From Treponema sp. (GTDB lineage Bacteria; Spirochaetota; Spirochaetia; Treponematales; Breznakiellaceae): a stretch of 64,000 nucleotides of DNA. The position numbers and the translations under genes were made by a program. Below, piece by piece: positions 16,905 through 26,174 of the stretch. The stretch's first letter is position 1, and each line of letters starts with the position of its first letter. The notes under the pieces are model-generated. The model was given only the letters and a program-made list of their open reading frames with translations, was not told the origin of the DNA and did no database searches. The DNA is taken from contig JAIRPD010000097.1 in assembly GCA_031257195.1 (NCBI GenBank), forward strand, positions 1 to 64,000. The letters run 5' to 3'.

Positions 16905-18815
16905 CTAAAATTCTATTTTCAGTCCCAGGGGAAAACCAATATCTATATACCCCGCCTTGTTAACCGCCATCTCGGAGGATACGGCCGGGGGACTTTGGAA
17001 CGAGAACGCGGCGTAACGCAGGGCCAGGCCGCCCCGGACGCTGGCCCTGGCGCTCCCCGCGGCGGCAAAGATGTAGTTGATACCCGCGTAGAACCCAAAG
17101 TAGTTACTCCGCGCCCGGAGGGGGTCCTCTTCCCACTTCAGGGTGAACGCGCCAAACTGGTTGGCGAGCTGCGCGTTCACGATAAAGACTTCGGTCAGTT
17201 CGTATTTCGCCCCCAGGGCGGTGTAAAGGCCCAGGTAGGTTTCTTTTCGCTCTTCGATACCCCTCACGGTGTCCTCGTTAAGCTGGGTCTCGTAGGCCCA
17301 GCCGTAACTGTACAGCAGGGTTTTGTTGGGCGTCCCCCGCATATCCGCGAAACTGATGTTGTTATTCATCGTCAGGTTCAGCCTGGGAATGGCGGTATAG
17401 TTAAGGCGCAGGTCTATGGCGTTGTAGATGGGGAAACGCACCTCCCGGTAGGCGGAAAGCTTGTGTTCCTCCGTGCCGGTCGCGCTGGGCTCCGCGTTGG
17501 TATCTTTGTAGTTGGCGTTCTTCCAGCTCCGGGACAGGACCGAGTAGCCCACGGAAAGGGTAAGCCCCGGAAGGGGCGTCCCCATGTTGGCGTACAGGCC
17601 AAAGGTATGGTTGCCGATCTCCTCGTCCAGGGAATTGGCCTTGTCCAGGGACTCCGTTTTTTTAAGGGCCGAGGAGGCGTATTTGTACACCAGCGCCACC
17701 GTTAGGGGCCCCACAAAGGGAAAGTCGATCTCCGTTCCTTCCACCCGCATCCCAAAAAAGGCCCCCCGGGCTTCCAGCGGATCGTAGGTGTCGTCAAACT
17801 CGTTGGCCCTGGTACCTCCAGCGCCCCAGGGGGTCTTGAAGGGCCGGGAGGTACTTTTAAAAAGCCCCCCGGTGGAAAGCGAAAGGAAAAGGTTAAAGGG
17901 CAGAAACCGGGAGAGGTCCAGGGGCAGAAGCCCCAACACTTCGTTCAGGTTTCCCTCGACCAGGAAACCCAGGGGCTGGCGGACCAGGGAGCCCGCGGGC
18001 ATAAAAAGGTCGTTCGTGTCCGTGCCGGTAAAGGCCGCGAAACCCTTGTTCTGATCGGGGCCGTCGTAACCATAGGGAAAGGACCCCACGGTATCCACGT
18101 TGTTGCCCCCCACGATGGTGGGGTTCCGCTGCCACAGGGGGAACAGGATCCCAAACTCGTCCATCTTGGTCCGAAGGAAGTCGTCAAAATTCTGGTACCG
18201 TTCCACCCGGCCCCGCTGGGCCTGGTTCCCCGTAACCACCTTGAATCCCGGCAGCCACAAGGAGAGGGGCCTGGCCCAGGCTTGCCAGTCCCAGACCCCG
18301 GAAAAACCCGAGTCGCCCGCGGCCCGCAGCTGCAGGAGGCCGCCGAAACTTTCGTGGGTGTACTCAAATTTAAGCCGGGCCTCCAGGGGATCGTCAAAAG
18401 CCGAGGTTTGGAACATCGCCGTGTCCCCATTCCCCTGGTACCGGTAGGGACTTCCCGGGTGGGCCGCCGTTTTTTCCGCGTAGTCCCCGAACATGGACCG
18501 CTGGGTAAGGAGGTCAATCGCCGAATCCAGGGTAACGGTATAGGACTTTGACGGCGCCGGGGCGGGTTTCTTCGGGGCGGCCCCCCGGGAACCTTCGGTT
18601 CCCCCGGAATCCCCCGCGGCCGGCGGCTCCGCCGGCGTTTCCTCCGCCGGGGAACGCCCCTCGTCCGCGCCCTCGCCGGAAACCGGCCTGCCCTCCCACG
18701 AGCCCTGTTCCCCCGGCAGGGGAAAGGTCTTTTTTCGCCAGGTTTGGCCCTCCGCCGGAACGGAAAAAATCACCACAAAAACCAGCGACAAAGCGGATAT
18801 TATCAAGTTCCTCAT
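16905..18815 (-). CDS. Putative outer-membrane beta-barrel protein
   Basis: A 636-residue protein with a clear signal peptide (about residues 1-23, ending P-A-E-G-Q). A Pro/Glu/Ala/Gly-rich linker to about residue 90 follows, then a long stretch of alternating hydrophobic and aromatic beta strands ending in I-E-F, as in many outer-membrane proteins. No known porin family can be named from sequence alone. Its place between the beta-helix lipoproteins and the uronate catabolic genes suggests a porin or saccharide channel. It is flanked by 30 bases before uxuA and 55 after the beta-helix gene. Confidence 0.65.
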   Translation of the reverse strand: MRNLIISALSLVFVVIFSVPAEGQTWRKKTFPLPGEQGSWEGRPVSGEGADEGRSPAEETPAEPPAAGDSGGTEGSRGAAPKKPAPAPSKSYTVTLDSAIDLLTQRSMFGDYAEKTAAHPGSPYRYQGNGDTAMFQTSAFDDPLEARLKFEYTHESFGGLLQLRAAGDSGFSGVWDWQAWARPLSLWLPGFKVVTGNQAQRGRVERYQNFDDFLRTKMDEFGILFPLWQRNPTIVGGNNVDTVGSFPYGYDGPDQNKGFAAFTGTDTNDLFMPAGSLVRQPLGFLVEGNLNEVLGLLPLDLSRFLPFNLFLSLSTGGLFKSTSRPFKTPWGAGGTRANEFDDTYDPLEARGAFFGMRVEGTEIDFPFVGPLTVALVYKYASSALKKTESLDKANSLDEEIGNHTFGLYANMGTPLPGLTLSVGYSVLSRSWKNANYKDTNAEPSATGTEEHKLSAYREVRFPIYNAIDLRLNYTAIPRLNLTMNNNISFADMRGTPNKTLLYSYGWAYETQLNEDTVRGIEERKETYLGLYTALGAKYELTEVFIVNAQLANQFGAFTLKWEEDPLRARSNYFGFYAGINYIFAAAGSARASVRGGLALRYAAFSFQSPPAVSSEMAVNKAGYIDIGFPLGLKIEF

Positions 18816-18870
18816 GATCCTCTCCTTAAAATTCCGGCGCGGCCGGTCCGCCTCCCGGGAACGCCCTCAA

Positions 18871-21189
18871 TTAAAACGGATACTGCGCCGCGGCGAAGGC
18901 CCCAATGGGCGGCGGCGAGATGGAAACGCCGTACATATCCGTGGTAATGCCGCTGTCGTTCCAGGCGCTGTCCACCGAGCTGGAGGAAACGGGAATAGCC
19001 ATGCCGCGGCCGATAACGGGCGAAGTGGAATCGGCGGGAGCCAGGAGGGCCGCCCTCCCCAGCAGCCTGCTGATACTGGTAAAACCCCTTATCTCGTCCG
19101 CGTTGGCGTACGCGTAATCCGGCAGGGCGCTGTCCCGCTGGAGGCGCAGCAGCCAGGGACCGCTGGTCTCCTGGATCCACAGCCGGGGATTGGCCCACCT
19201 GTTTCCGTTGGCCCCCAGGATAGCGGAGACGGCCGTCCCCGTCCCGTTGTTGAATTTGCTCATGTCCCCCACCGCGGGATCGGTTCCATAGCCCCAGAGC
19301 AGGTTGTTCTTAAAGCCCGTATCCGTGTTGGTCAGCGCGCCGGCGGTCCCGCCCCCGCTGTGGCCGTAGGAAAGGTACACCGTCCCCGCGCCGGCCTTGA
19401 TCAGCACGTTGTTGAAAAAGCGCCCCACCCGGCCGTTGGCGCCGCTGGAGTTGTTCCCATAGAGGCCGCAGGTAATGCCGTCTCCCACATAGAAGGTGTT
19501 GTTATAGACCAGGGCGACCTTGTTAGTAACACTGGTTTGATTGTTGTGGAAGAGGGTCTGGCCTCCGGTCCAGGCCGTATAGGAATTGGCGGTGGTGCTG
19601 GCCCCGGGGGTTACCGAGACCACATAGCGGCTGCTCCCCGCGTCGTTGGCGCTCACGTTGTAGCGGAACACGCCGTTGGTGATGCCGTCCATAAAGAGGA
19701 TGCACCCCCCGGCGTTGTGGTGGCTGTAATTGTACTGGTAGATTACCTTGTCGCAGCCGTTGTCTATGTCCCAGGCCTCCCCGTCCTGGTAGCCGTACAG
19801 CGTCCCGTAGGCCTCGTTGTACTGTAGGGTGGTGTTTTTGTCGGTCATGGCCCAGACCGCGGCGTAGTTCGCCCCCAGGAAATTCGGGGCGGAGCAGGCG
19901 TCCTTAACGACGCAGCTTTCCACCAGGCCGTTCTTGTAGTCCTGCCGGGCGTTCAGGCCGCTCCCGTCCTGGACGCCGTCTATGACAATCCCGTCCCCCG
20001 CGATGGCCTCCAGGTAATTCCCCCGGAAGACCACGTTGCTGTTGGCCCAGCCGGAGCCGTCGGGGACGGACTTGTTCCGCAGTCCCTCCAGGGCCACCCG
20101 CTTGACGATGTTCCCCTCCAGCAGAATCCCGTTATACCCAAAGTACTGGCTGGAAGGCGTACCTCCCGTTTCCGTGTTGGGCATACCGTAGACGATGATG
20201 CCCCCCACCACCTTGAAGGTGGGGCTGGGACTGCCGCCGCCCAGGGTGGTGGAATTGTTAAAACCGCCGCCCCCGCCGTTGTTGGTGTGCATGGACTGCA
20301 CGTCATGGACATAGCAGTTCTGCACCACGACGTTGTAGCTGTTCGCGTCGCCATAGACCACCTGTCCCCGGTAATCCGGGTTGGTCCTGGTATCGCCGTA
20401 ACCCATAATCATAATGCCGGACAGGTGCTTCGCCACCCCCGCCGCGTAGTAGTGGTTGGGGTTGGCGATATAGTTGTCAAAGGTGTTGGTTACCTCTATG
20501 TTGCGGATCATCCAGTGGTGCTGGTTCAGGAGGGTTATCGCGCCGGAGGGGAACCACCGGTTACTGGCGCTGGGGGCGGGGGTGCCGTTCCCGTTGATCA
20601 GCGGCCGCCGGGAAACCACGTAGGATACCAGATCCCCCGTCGCGTCCAGCCGCTCGTAGGCGTCTATCACAATGTGCCTCCGGTCGGAACCGCTGCCCCC
20701 GGGAAAGAGCATGCCCACCGTATCGCTGGTCAAAAGGGAGCCATAGTTTTGCTCCGTAACGCTTGTCCCGTTCCAGACGCTGTTCGCCTCCAGCAGGATA
20801 TGATCCCCGGGGCTGAAGGGATTGGATGTTCTTCTGCTGTTGGGGTTCTTGAAACTCTTCCAGGGAGTCCTGGGGCTGAGGCCGTCGTTGGCGTCATTAC
20901 CCAGGGCCGCGTCAATGTAGTAGGTCGTCCCGGGAGAGGCGGCGGGCCCCAGGGACACAAGCCGCCCTCCCCCCGCGGATGAGCCGCCGCCCCCGCCGCC
21001 TCCACCACCGCCGCCGCTTCCGCCGCCCAGGAGCCCCAGATCGCCGCTGTCCAGGCCCTCCGTATGGTTTACCACCACCGGGAGCGGTTCCAGAACCGGG
21101 TTCTTGCAGGCCCCCAGCGTCCCCAGGGTCAGGATCAACGCCGCCCCCAGGGCCGCGATTTGTCCGTTACAGGTCTTCATGGTTTTCAT
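18871..21189 (-). CDS. Right-handed parallel beta-helix lipoprotein
   Basis: A 772-residue predicted surface lipoprotein with lipobox L-G-A-C (Cys28). A Gly/Ser-rich linker of about 20 residues follows, then Y-Y-I-D-A-A-L-G-N-D-A-N-D-G-L-S, the usual entry motif of parallel beta-helix carbohydrate-active proteins. Repeating N-x-V and G-I-x-I/V-x-G rungs run to about residue 560. This fold is shared by polysaccharide lyases and epimerases, but I cannot assign catalytic residues or a PL family. The frame runs up to 21285, but the ATG at 21189 has AAGGAGGA just upstream and starts the signal peptide. Context makes a glycan-degrading or glycan-binding role likely. Confidence 0.75.
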   Translation of the reverse strand: MKTMKTCNGQIAALGAALILTLGTLGACKNPVLEPLPVVVNHTEGLDSGDLGLLGGGSGGGGGGGGGGGSSAGGGRLVSLGPAASPGTTYYIDAALGNDANDGLSPRTPWKSFKNPNSRRTSNPFSPGDHILLEANSVWNGTSVTEQNYGSLLTSDTVGMLFPGGSGSDRRHIVIDAYERLDATGDLVSYVVSRRPLINGNGTPAPSASNRWFPSGAITLLNQHHWMIRNIEVTNTFDNYIANPNHYYAAGVAKHLSGIMIMGYGDTRTNPDYRGQVVYGDANSYNVVVQNCYVHDVQSMHTNNGGGGGFNNSTTLGGGSPSPTFKVVGGIIVYGMPNTETGGTPSSQYFGYNGILLEGNIVKRVALEGLRNKSVPDGSGWANSNVVFRGNYLEAIAGDGIVIDGVQDGSGLNARQDYKNGLVESCVVKDACSAPNFLGANYAAVWAMTDKNTTLQYNEAYGTLYGYQDGEAWDIDNGCDKVIYQYNYSHHNAGGCILFMDGITNGVFRYNVSANDAGSSRYVVSVTPGASTTANSYTAWTGGQTLFHNNQTSVTNKVALVYNNTFYVGDGITCGLYGNNSSGANGRVGRFFNNVLIKAGAGTVYLSYGHSGGGTAGALTNTDTGFKNNLLWGYGTDPAVGDMSKFNNGTGTAVSAILGANGNRWANPRLWIQETSGPWLLRLQRDSALPDYAYANADEIRGFTSISRLLGRAALLAPADSTSPVIGRGMAIPVSSSSVDSAWNDSGITTDMYGVSISPPPIGAFAAAQYPF

Positions 21190-21208
21190 ACCCTCTTCCT
21201 CCTTAAAA

Positions 21209-24070
21209 TCAATCCCAGCCGTCCGGGCCGGCCCAATCCGGGGCGTTCCTGTCGCCCGAACCCCGTTCCACAAACAAGCGGTCATTGACGCCCAGGGTGG
21301 CGTCCCGTTTTTTCACGGCGGTTACCGCGAGGTTCGAGGCGGAACCGCTGTTTTTGGGCAGCGCCACGGCGGCCTTGACGGTCCCGGTCCAGGTTGTGGT
21401 ATTGGCGCTGGCCCCCGTCGTACCGTAAATGGTTCCGCCGGTTTTCTGGAACGCGCCGCTGATAAGCACCGCCCCCGCGCTGGGAAGGGCCGAGGAACCC
21501 TGTACGCTGTTGCCGGAAATTTCCCCGCCGGTCATAAAGAAGACATCCCGTCCAAAGTAGGTCGCGTTATGCGCTCCCCGGCCAAACACGGCCCCGGCCC
21601 GGTACGCGGTCGCCCCGTTTGTTACACTGTTATTTCTAATGGTCCCGCCATGCATGATCACAGCGCCAGCCTCGTAAATATATACCCCCCCGGAACCGCC
21701 GTTCTCTCCGGCGCCGCTGGAGGTAATACTGTTACCGCTGATCTCCCCGCTGTTTATCAGCAGGATAGTTCCATTGGAACCGCCGCCCATACGAACCGCG
21801 CCGCCCATATCACCGGTGTTGGAATTCACGTTATTTCTGATAACGCCGCCGTCGAGGATCACCTTGCCGCCATCGTTAATCTGGAACAGGGGCTGGTTCC
21901 TGGCGGTACCGCCGCCGTCAAAAATCACATGCTCGTCGATCACCAGGGTAACGCGGTTTCTCAGAACAAGGGCGGAATTACTGGTACCGGTTACGGTAAT
22001 AACCTTGTCCGCACTGTTGGCGCTGGTAACAATTATGAGGGGGTTTTTACCGGCGGGGGCTCCGGTTGCGTCAAAACTAGTGGCGGCGGCGTAGGTTTGA
22101 TCACAACCCAGCACAATGGTGTAGGTATCGCCCAACCCTTCCGCCGCGCTGACGGCGGCATCCGCCCTGATACCGGAAGCTCCCTGAAGATACGCTATAG
22201 CCTTGGAATACAGATCAGCCGCCCCTGCCGCCGCGGTTGTATCAGCAATGCCGGTGAGAGCTATAAACGTACCGTTTTTATAGAACCCCGGGGTGTTTTC
22301 AAAGCTCCCCCTGGTCCGCTTTACCACATTACGGACAATGAACTGGGGCACAGGGGAAAGCTTGTTCGTGTTTGGCGCGGAGGTGGTGGACTTGTTTATC
22401 ACGGCCCCCTCCACATCGGTACTAAAGCGAAGGATTTCCCCCCAGGCCGCGGGGGAACTCATGGTAAAGTCCCAGGCCGCCTCGTTCGTGCCGGAAACCG
22501 CCGCGGGGGCGCTCAGGGTATAGGTTCGGGCGCCCGTATCCAACAGGGGATTGCCGCCAACAGAAAAACCGGGCAGCAAGTTGGCCTTTACCTTGAGCTT
22601 GGTCACGTCGGCGATGGTAACGGGCTCGCTAAAGACCACCCGCAGTTTGTTGGAAGGCGCCGCGGCCGCGTTCCCGGAGGCGTCCACCACCGCGGCGCTC
22701 TTGATGTAGGGCCGGTCCCCTCTCTCATAGACGGTGAAGGCCAGGGGTTTGCTGAACGCCGCGAGGGCCGTTAGGTTGGCGGTAAGGTTGCTCCCGCTGT
22801 AGGCCACGTTGACGCCGCTCCCATGCCGTACGTAGCTGCCCGGGTCCAGGGTAAGGGTAATGACGTTGCCGGCCAGGACCGCGCCGCTTACCGTGAGCGC
22901 CGCGGAGGGGTTTGTTTTGGTCACGGTAAAACCAGTCCCGGCGTTGGCCGGCCCAGTCCCCGACACCACCGCGTCGCTCAGGGTCAGCTTAATCCCGGTA
23001 ACCGCGAGGGCCGCGGCGGGGTCGTCGTACACCGGTTCCATGCTGACCAGCACCGGGGCCGGCGCCGCGCCGATGCTGGCGGTAAACCGCGCCGATCCCT
23101 GGTGGGTCAGCTTGAGCCCTTCGGGCGCGGACGCCTTTATCGCCAGCTTAACGGTAACCTCCGAGGACGCGCCGTTGGCTCCGTCAAAGGTTAATTCCCC
23201 GGTGGCGGGATCAACCGCCGATATGACCGTCCCCCCTCCCGTGCGGGTGAAGTCGATGGTGTTCGACCCCGCGGCGGCGGTAATGTCCGCCAGGTTCAGC
23301 ACGGCCGCGCGCAAACCGACGGGCCGGGCCAGGCGTCTATAGGAATCCACCGGATAGAGGGGGTCCAGCGCGTCCGGCGCGGGGTACACGGTTATTGTTT
23401 TCCCCGTTACCGTCAGGGGGCTTTCACTGGAAATAAAACCAACCACCACACTGCCGGCCCCCGTAACCCTCAGGGTCCCGGTGTTTTCATCCACCTCCGC
23501 CACGGAGGAGTTGCTGGAAAACCAGGGCATGCCGGCGGTCCAGTTCCCGCTGTTCACGGCCGAACCGGTGTGGCCCTCGTACCCAACCTGCAAAAGATTT
23601 TCCGTCAGGGTCAAGGCGCTGTCCACGGTAAACCCGAATTCGCCGTAGGTGATCCGTATCTTTTTGGCCGCGTTTTGGTTGCCCACCAGCAGGAAGGCGC
23701 CGTGTTTGTCCGTCCCCTGGGTGGTGTCGGGGAAGCTGACGGTGAAGGCCGTGGTTTGGCCGGGGGCGACGGCGGGAAGCGTCTCGGGGGCCGCGGAAAA
23801 AAGGCTCTCGTCGCCGGGATAAGCGGGGTCCTCCACGATAACCACCCTCATGCCGTTCAGGGGCTGGTTCCCGGTATTGGTAACCCGTACCTCAAAGTCC
23901 GGGGCTTGCGCGAAATTCGCCCCCGTGGGCGCGTAGACGGCAATGGAATCCCGCCCCAGGCTTAAATTGCTGATCAGCAGTTCCGGGTTACCCGGACTGA
24001 CAACCTGGCTGCAGGTGGTCAGAACAAACAGGAATACCGCAAAAAGGGCAAAGGTACGGATCTTTTTCAT
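21209..24070 (-). CDS. Large surface lipoprotein with Ig-like and beta-helix repeats
   Basis: A 953-residue lipoprotein with lipobox L-T-T-C (Cys20). After it come CARDB-like and Big2-like immunoglobulin folds (about residues 25-270) and further Ig-like or cadherin-like modules. A C-terminal part has short M-x-G-G-x-I-S-G-N-S-type beta-helix repeats (about 690-880), a repeat common in Treponema surface proteins. Its end is Trp/Gly/Asp-rich. The ATG at 24070 has GGAGG in front. A longer frame to 24196 would include the promoter and is rejected. It is the first gene of the uronate cluster, 19 bases from the next. I infer adhesion to, or handling of, the polysaccharide. Confidence 0.7.
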   Translation of the reverse strand: MKKIRTFALFAVFLFVLTTCSQVVSPGNPELLISNLSLGRDSIAVYAPTGANFAQAPDFEVRVTNTGNQPLNGMRVVIVEDPAYPGDESLFSAAPETLPAVAPGQTTAFTVSFPDTTQGTDKHGAFLLVGNQNAAKKIRITYGEFGFTVDSALTLTENLLQVGYEGHTGSAVNSGNWTAGMPWFSSNSSVAEVDENTGTLRVTGAGSVVVGFISSESPLTVTGKTITVYPAPDALDPLYPVDSYRRLARPVGLRAAVLNLADITAAAGSNTIDFTRTGGGTVISAVDPATGELTFDGANGASSEVTVKLAIKASAPEGLKLTHQGSARFTASIGAAPAPVLVSMEPVYDDPAAALAVTGIKLTLSDAVVSGTGPANAGTGFTVTKTNPSAALTVSGAVLAGNVITLTLDPGSYVRHGSGVNVAYSGSNLTANLTALAAFSKPLAFTVYERGDRPYIKSAAVVDASGNAAAAPSNKLRVVFSEPVTIADVTKLKVKANLLPGFSVGGNPLLDTGARTYTLSAPAAVSGTNEAAWDFTMSSPAAWGEILRFSTDVEGAVINKSTTSAPNTNKLSPVPQFIVRNVVKRTRGSFENTPGFYKNGTFIALTGIADTTAAAGAADLYSKAIAYLQGASGIRADAAVSAAEGLGDTYTIVLGCDQTYAAATSFDATGAPAGKNPLIIVTSANSADKVITVTGTSNSALVLRNRVTLVIDEHVIFDGGGTARNQPLFQINDGGKVILDGGVIRNNVNSNTGDMGGAVRMGGGSNGTILLINSGEISGNSITSSGAGENGGSGGVYIYEAGAVIMHGGTIRNNSVTNGATAYRAGAVFGRGAHNATYFGRDVFFMTGGEISGNSVQGSSALPSAGAVLISGAFQKTGGTIYGTTGASANTTTWTGTVKAAVALPKNSGSASNLAVTAVKKRDATLGVNDRLFVERGSGDRNAPDWAGPDGWD

Positions 24071-24162
24071 AGGACCTCCACAAATCCTCATCGTCTTATC
24101 ACAGTTCCCGGCCTGGGAGCGGCGCTCGATTCCCGCCTCAAAATCCCAAAACCCCAGATACA

Positions 24163-24190
24163 AATATAATCTTGAATAATCGCCCGACAA
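24163..24190 (-). promoter_or_regulatory. Candidate promoter of the uronate utilisation cluster
   Basis: On the - strand TTGTCG (24190-24185) and TATATT (24168-24163) are spaced by 16 bases, giving a leader of about 85 bases before the 24070 start. AAATCG/CGATTT arms spaced by 14 bases lie just upstream and might be an activator site. It is the only clear promoter for the cluster, so transcription may run about 20 kb to uxaC. Confidence 0.5.
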
Positions 24191-24263
24191 ATACACTATT
24201 TTTGAAATCGCATATAAAAAACGACGATTTGTGGATGTCTGGAACGAAGGGAACCCGGGACGG

Positions 24264-25085
24264 CTACAGTTCCAGCTCCAGCCGGTCCCAGGCGGGGCCT
24301 ATTTCCGCCTTGATCCCCCGCGTTCCGGTGAAATTCCGGCAGTAGTCCTCGATTTCCCGGTGGGAATGTTCATGGCTGATATGGGTCAGGAAGCTCCGGT
24401 CCGCCCCAATCCGGGCGGCGGCTTCCAGGGCCTGGTCAAAGCTAAAGTGGGTTTCGTGGGGCCGGACCCGCAGGGCCCCCACAATGAGCAGCCCCGGCCT
24501 GCCGATGAGGGTAAACGCGGCCTCCCCAATATGGGAGGTGTCGGTGAGGTACACGGCCCGGGCCGGCCCGCCGGGGGAACCGCCGCCGGCGGACTCCCCG
24601 GTAACCGCGTACCCCAGGATATCCAGCTTCCCGTGTTTCACCGGGATGGGGGTAAAGGTCAATCCCCCCACCCGCGCCGGGCCGGAAAGGACAAAACCGT
24701 TCAGCCGCGGTTTGCCGCCCCCCTCCTGGGTGTTCCGGTAAATGTAGGCAAACCGTTCCCGGAATTCCTCGATGGTGGGCCCGTTCCCGTAGAGGGGGAT
24801 GGGCTTTTCCCGGCTCAGGGGGCGGACATCGTCCAAACCCTGGATGTGGTCCGCGTGGGCGTGGGTAAGGAACACCGCGTCCAGCCGATCAATTCCCGCC
24901 CCCAGGGCCTGGAGCCGGAATTCCGGCCCCGTATCAATGACCACCCGCTCCCCGCCGCCGCCCTGGATGTAGAGGGAACAGCGGGTGCGCTTGTCCCGGC
25001 TGTCCGGGGAAGTACAAACCGGGCAGCCGCAGCCTATGACGGGAATTCCCTGGGAAGTGCCGGAACCAAGAACCGTAAGTTTCAT
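24264..25085 (-). CDS. PhnP-like metallo-beta-lactamase fold hydrolase
   Basis: A 273-residue cytoplasmic metallohydrolase. The start (M-K-L-T-V-L-G-S-G-T-S-Q-G-I-P), the C-x-C-x-x-C cluster (C-G-C-P-V-C) and the metal motif T-H-A-H-A-D-H place it with PhnP-like phosphodiesterases, which cleave cyclic phosphodiesters. Later ligands lie in K-H-G and L-T-D-T-S-H. A TTG start at 25112 is open, but homologues begin at the ATG at 25085. No phosphonate genes are nearby, so the role here is unknown. TATACT lies about 40 bases upstream. Confidence 0.85.
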   Translation of the reverse strand: MKLTVLGSGTSQGIPVIGCGCPVCTSPDSRDKRTRCSLYIQGGGGERVVIDTGPEFRLQALGAGIDRLDAVFLTHAHADHIQGLDDVRPLSREKPIPLYGNGPTIEEFRERFAYIYRNTQEGGGKPRLNGFVLSGPARVGGLTFTPIPVKHGKLDILGYAVTGESAGGGSPGGPARAVYLTDTSHIGEAAFTLIGRPGLLIVGALRVRPHETHFSFDQALEAAARIGADRSFLTHISHEHSHREIEDYCRNFTGTRGIKAEIGPAWDRLELEL

Positions 25086-25219
25086 CTGTACCGCGTATTT
25101 TTCCTTTATCAAACCTGTTACGGCCAGTAGTATAGAGAAAAACCAGGGGGCTTAGAAGGGGGTCCCCTCCAGCCCCGGGCAGGGTCTCCCTCAGCCCCGG
25201 GAAAGGGCCCCGCCCAGCC

Positions 25220-26137
25220 TTAGGGAGGGGGGCCGGAAATCCGGCTGATGCTGACGGCCCCGCCGTTTTCCCCGTCCAGCTCCACGATGATCCCCTGGAT
25301 AAGCCAGTTTTCCTCCGGGACGGGGACGGCGCATTCCAGGTGGCGGGGAATCTGGGTCCTGGCCCGGTCCAGGCAGATTTCAATGTCCATCCCGATAACG
25401 CTGTTTTTCGCGCCCGTCATTCCCAGGTCGGTAATGTAGGCCGTTCCCCGGGGAAGTATCCGTTCATCGGCGGTTTGTATATGGGTGTGGGTTCCGGCGA
25501 CAATGGCGGCCCGGCCGTCCAGGTAGTAGGCCAGGGCCTCCTTTTCCTCCGTGGATTCGGCGTGGAAGTCCACGATAACCAGGGGAAACAGGCCGGGAAC
25601 GGCGGGAGCGCCTTCGGGGGACAGGATGGGGTGGTATTTCGCGGCGGCGCCGGAGTAGTTTTCCATGACGCGGTCAAAACACCGGAAGGGGCAGTCTATG
25701 GGGGGCATCAGCTCCCGGCCCTGGAGGTTCATCACGATCAGGGTAAGGCCCTTTCTTTCCAGCTGGAGCCAGCCCGTTCCGGGAACCGCCATCCCGCCGC
25801 CGGCCTCCGCCCCGCCGGGGATGTCCTCCAGGGCTATGGCGGGGTAATTCGCCGGCCGCAGTACGGGTTTGCCGCCGAAGACCGTGTTTTCCAGGATCGG
25901 CCAGAACTCCCGTTTTTCCCAGATATGGTTGCCCCCGGTAACCACATCGGCGCCCGCGGCGAGGATCCGGTCCAGGGTTTCTTCCGTTAAGCCAAACCCC
26001 CCGGCGGCGTTTTCCCCGTTCACCACGGTCAGGTCCGCCCCATACCCGGCGATCAGCCCGGGAAGGCGCTTTTCCAGGGCCTGGAGCCCCGGATCGCCCA
26101 CCACGTCGCCTATCATCAGGACCCGCAGGCTTGTCAT
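25220..26137 (-). CDS. YmdB family metallophosphoesterase
   Basis: A 305-residue cytoplasmic phosphodiesterase. The N-terminus L-R-V-L-M-I-G-D-V-V-G-D-P-G, the N-G-E-N-A-A-G-G-F-G motif, G-N-H-I-W and the F-H-A-E-S-T-E-E-K-E-A and G-T-H-T-H-I-Q-T-A-D-E-R motifs are signatures of the YmdB/TIGR00282 family. In Bacillus, YmdB hydrolyses 2',3'-cyclic nucleotides. The gene follows RNase Y by 37 bases, a conserved arrangement, and the pair probably share RNA metabolism tasks. A few C-terminal residues are Pro-rich. Confidence 0.93.
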   Translation of the reverse strand: MTSLRVLMIGDVVGDPGLQALEKRLPGLIAGYGADLTVVNGENAAGGFGLTEETLDRILAAGADVVTGGNHIWEKREFWPILENTVFGGKPVLRPANYPAIALEDIPGGAEAGGGMAVPGTGWLQLERKGLTLIVMNLQGRELMPPIDCPFRCFDRVMENYSGAAAKYHPILSPEGAPAVPGLFPLVIVDFHAESTEEKEALAYYLDGRAAIVAGTHTHIQTADERILPRGTAYITDLGMTGAKNSVIGMDIEICLDRARTQIPRHLECAVPVPEENWLIQGIIVELDGENGGAVSISRISGPPP

Positions 26138-26174
26138 GCCCGTACCGCGGGCGCGCCCCCGGACCGGCGGGCGC

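Noticed and set aside
15921-17705. 594-residue + strand frame across uxuA and the beta-barrel gene
   Set aside because: It spans two opposing genes, and its composition is Gly/Arg/His/Val-rich shadow sequence.
20960-21040. GGC/CCG-rich tract as a possible tandem repeat or CRISPR-like array
   Set aside because: It simply encodes the Gly/Ser linker of the beta-helix lipoprotein. Units are irregular and no spacers exist.
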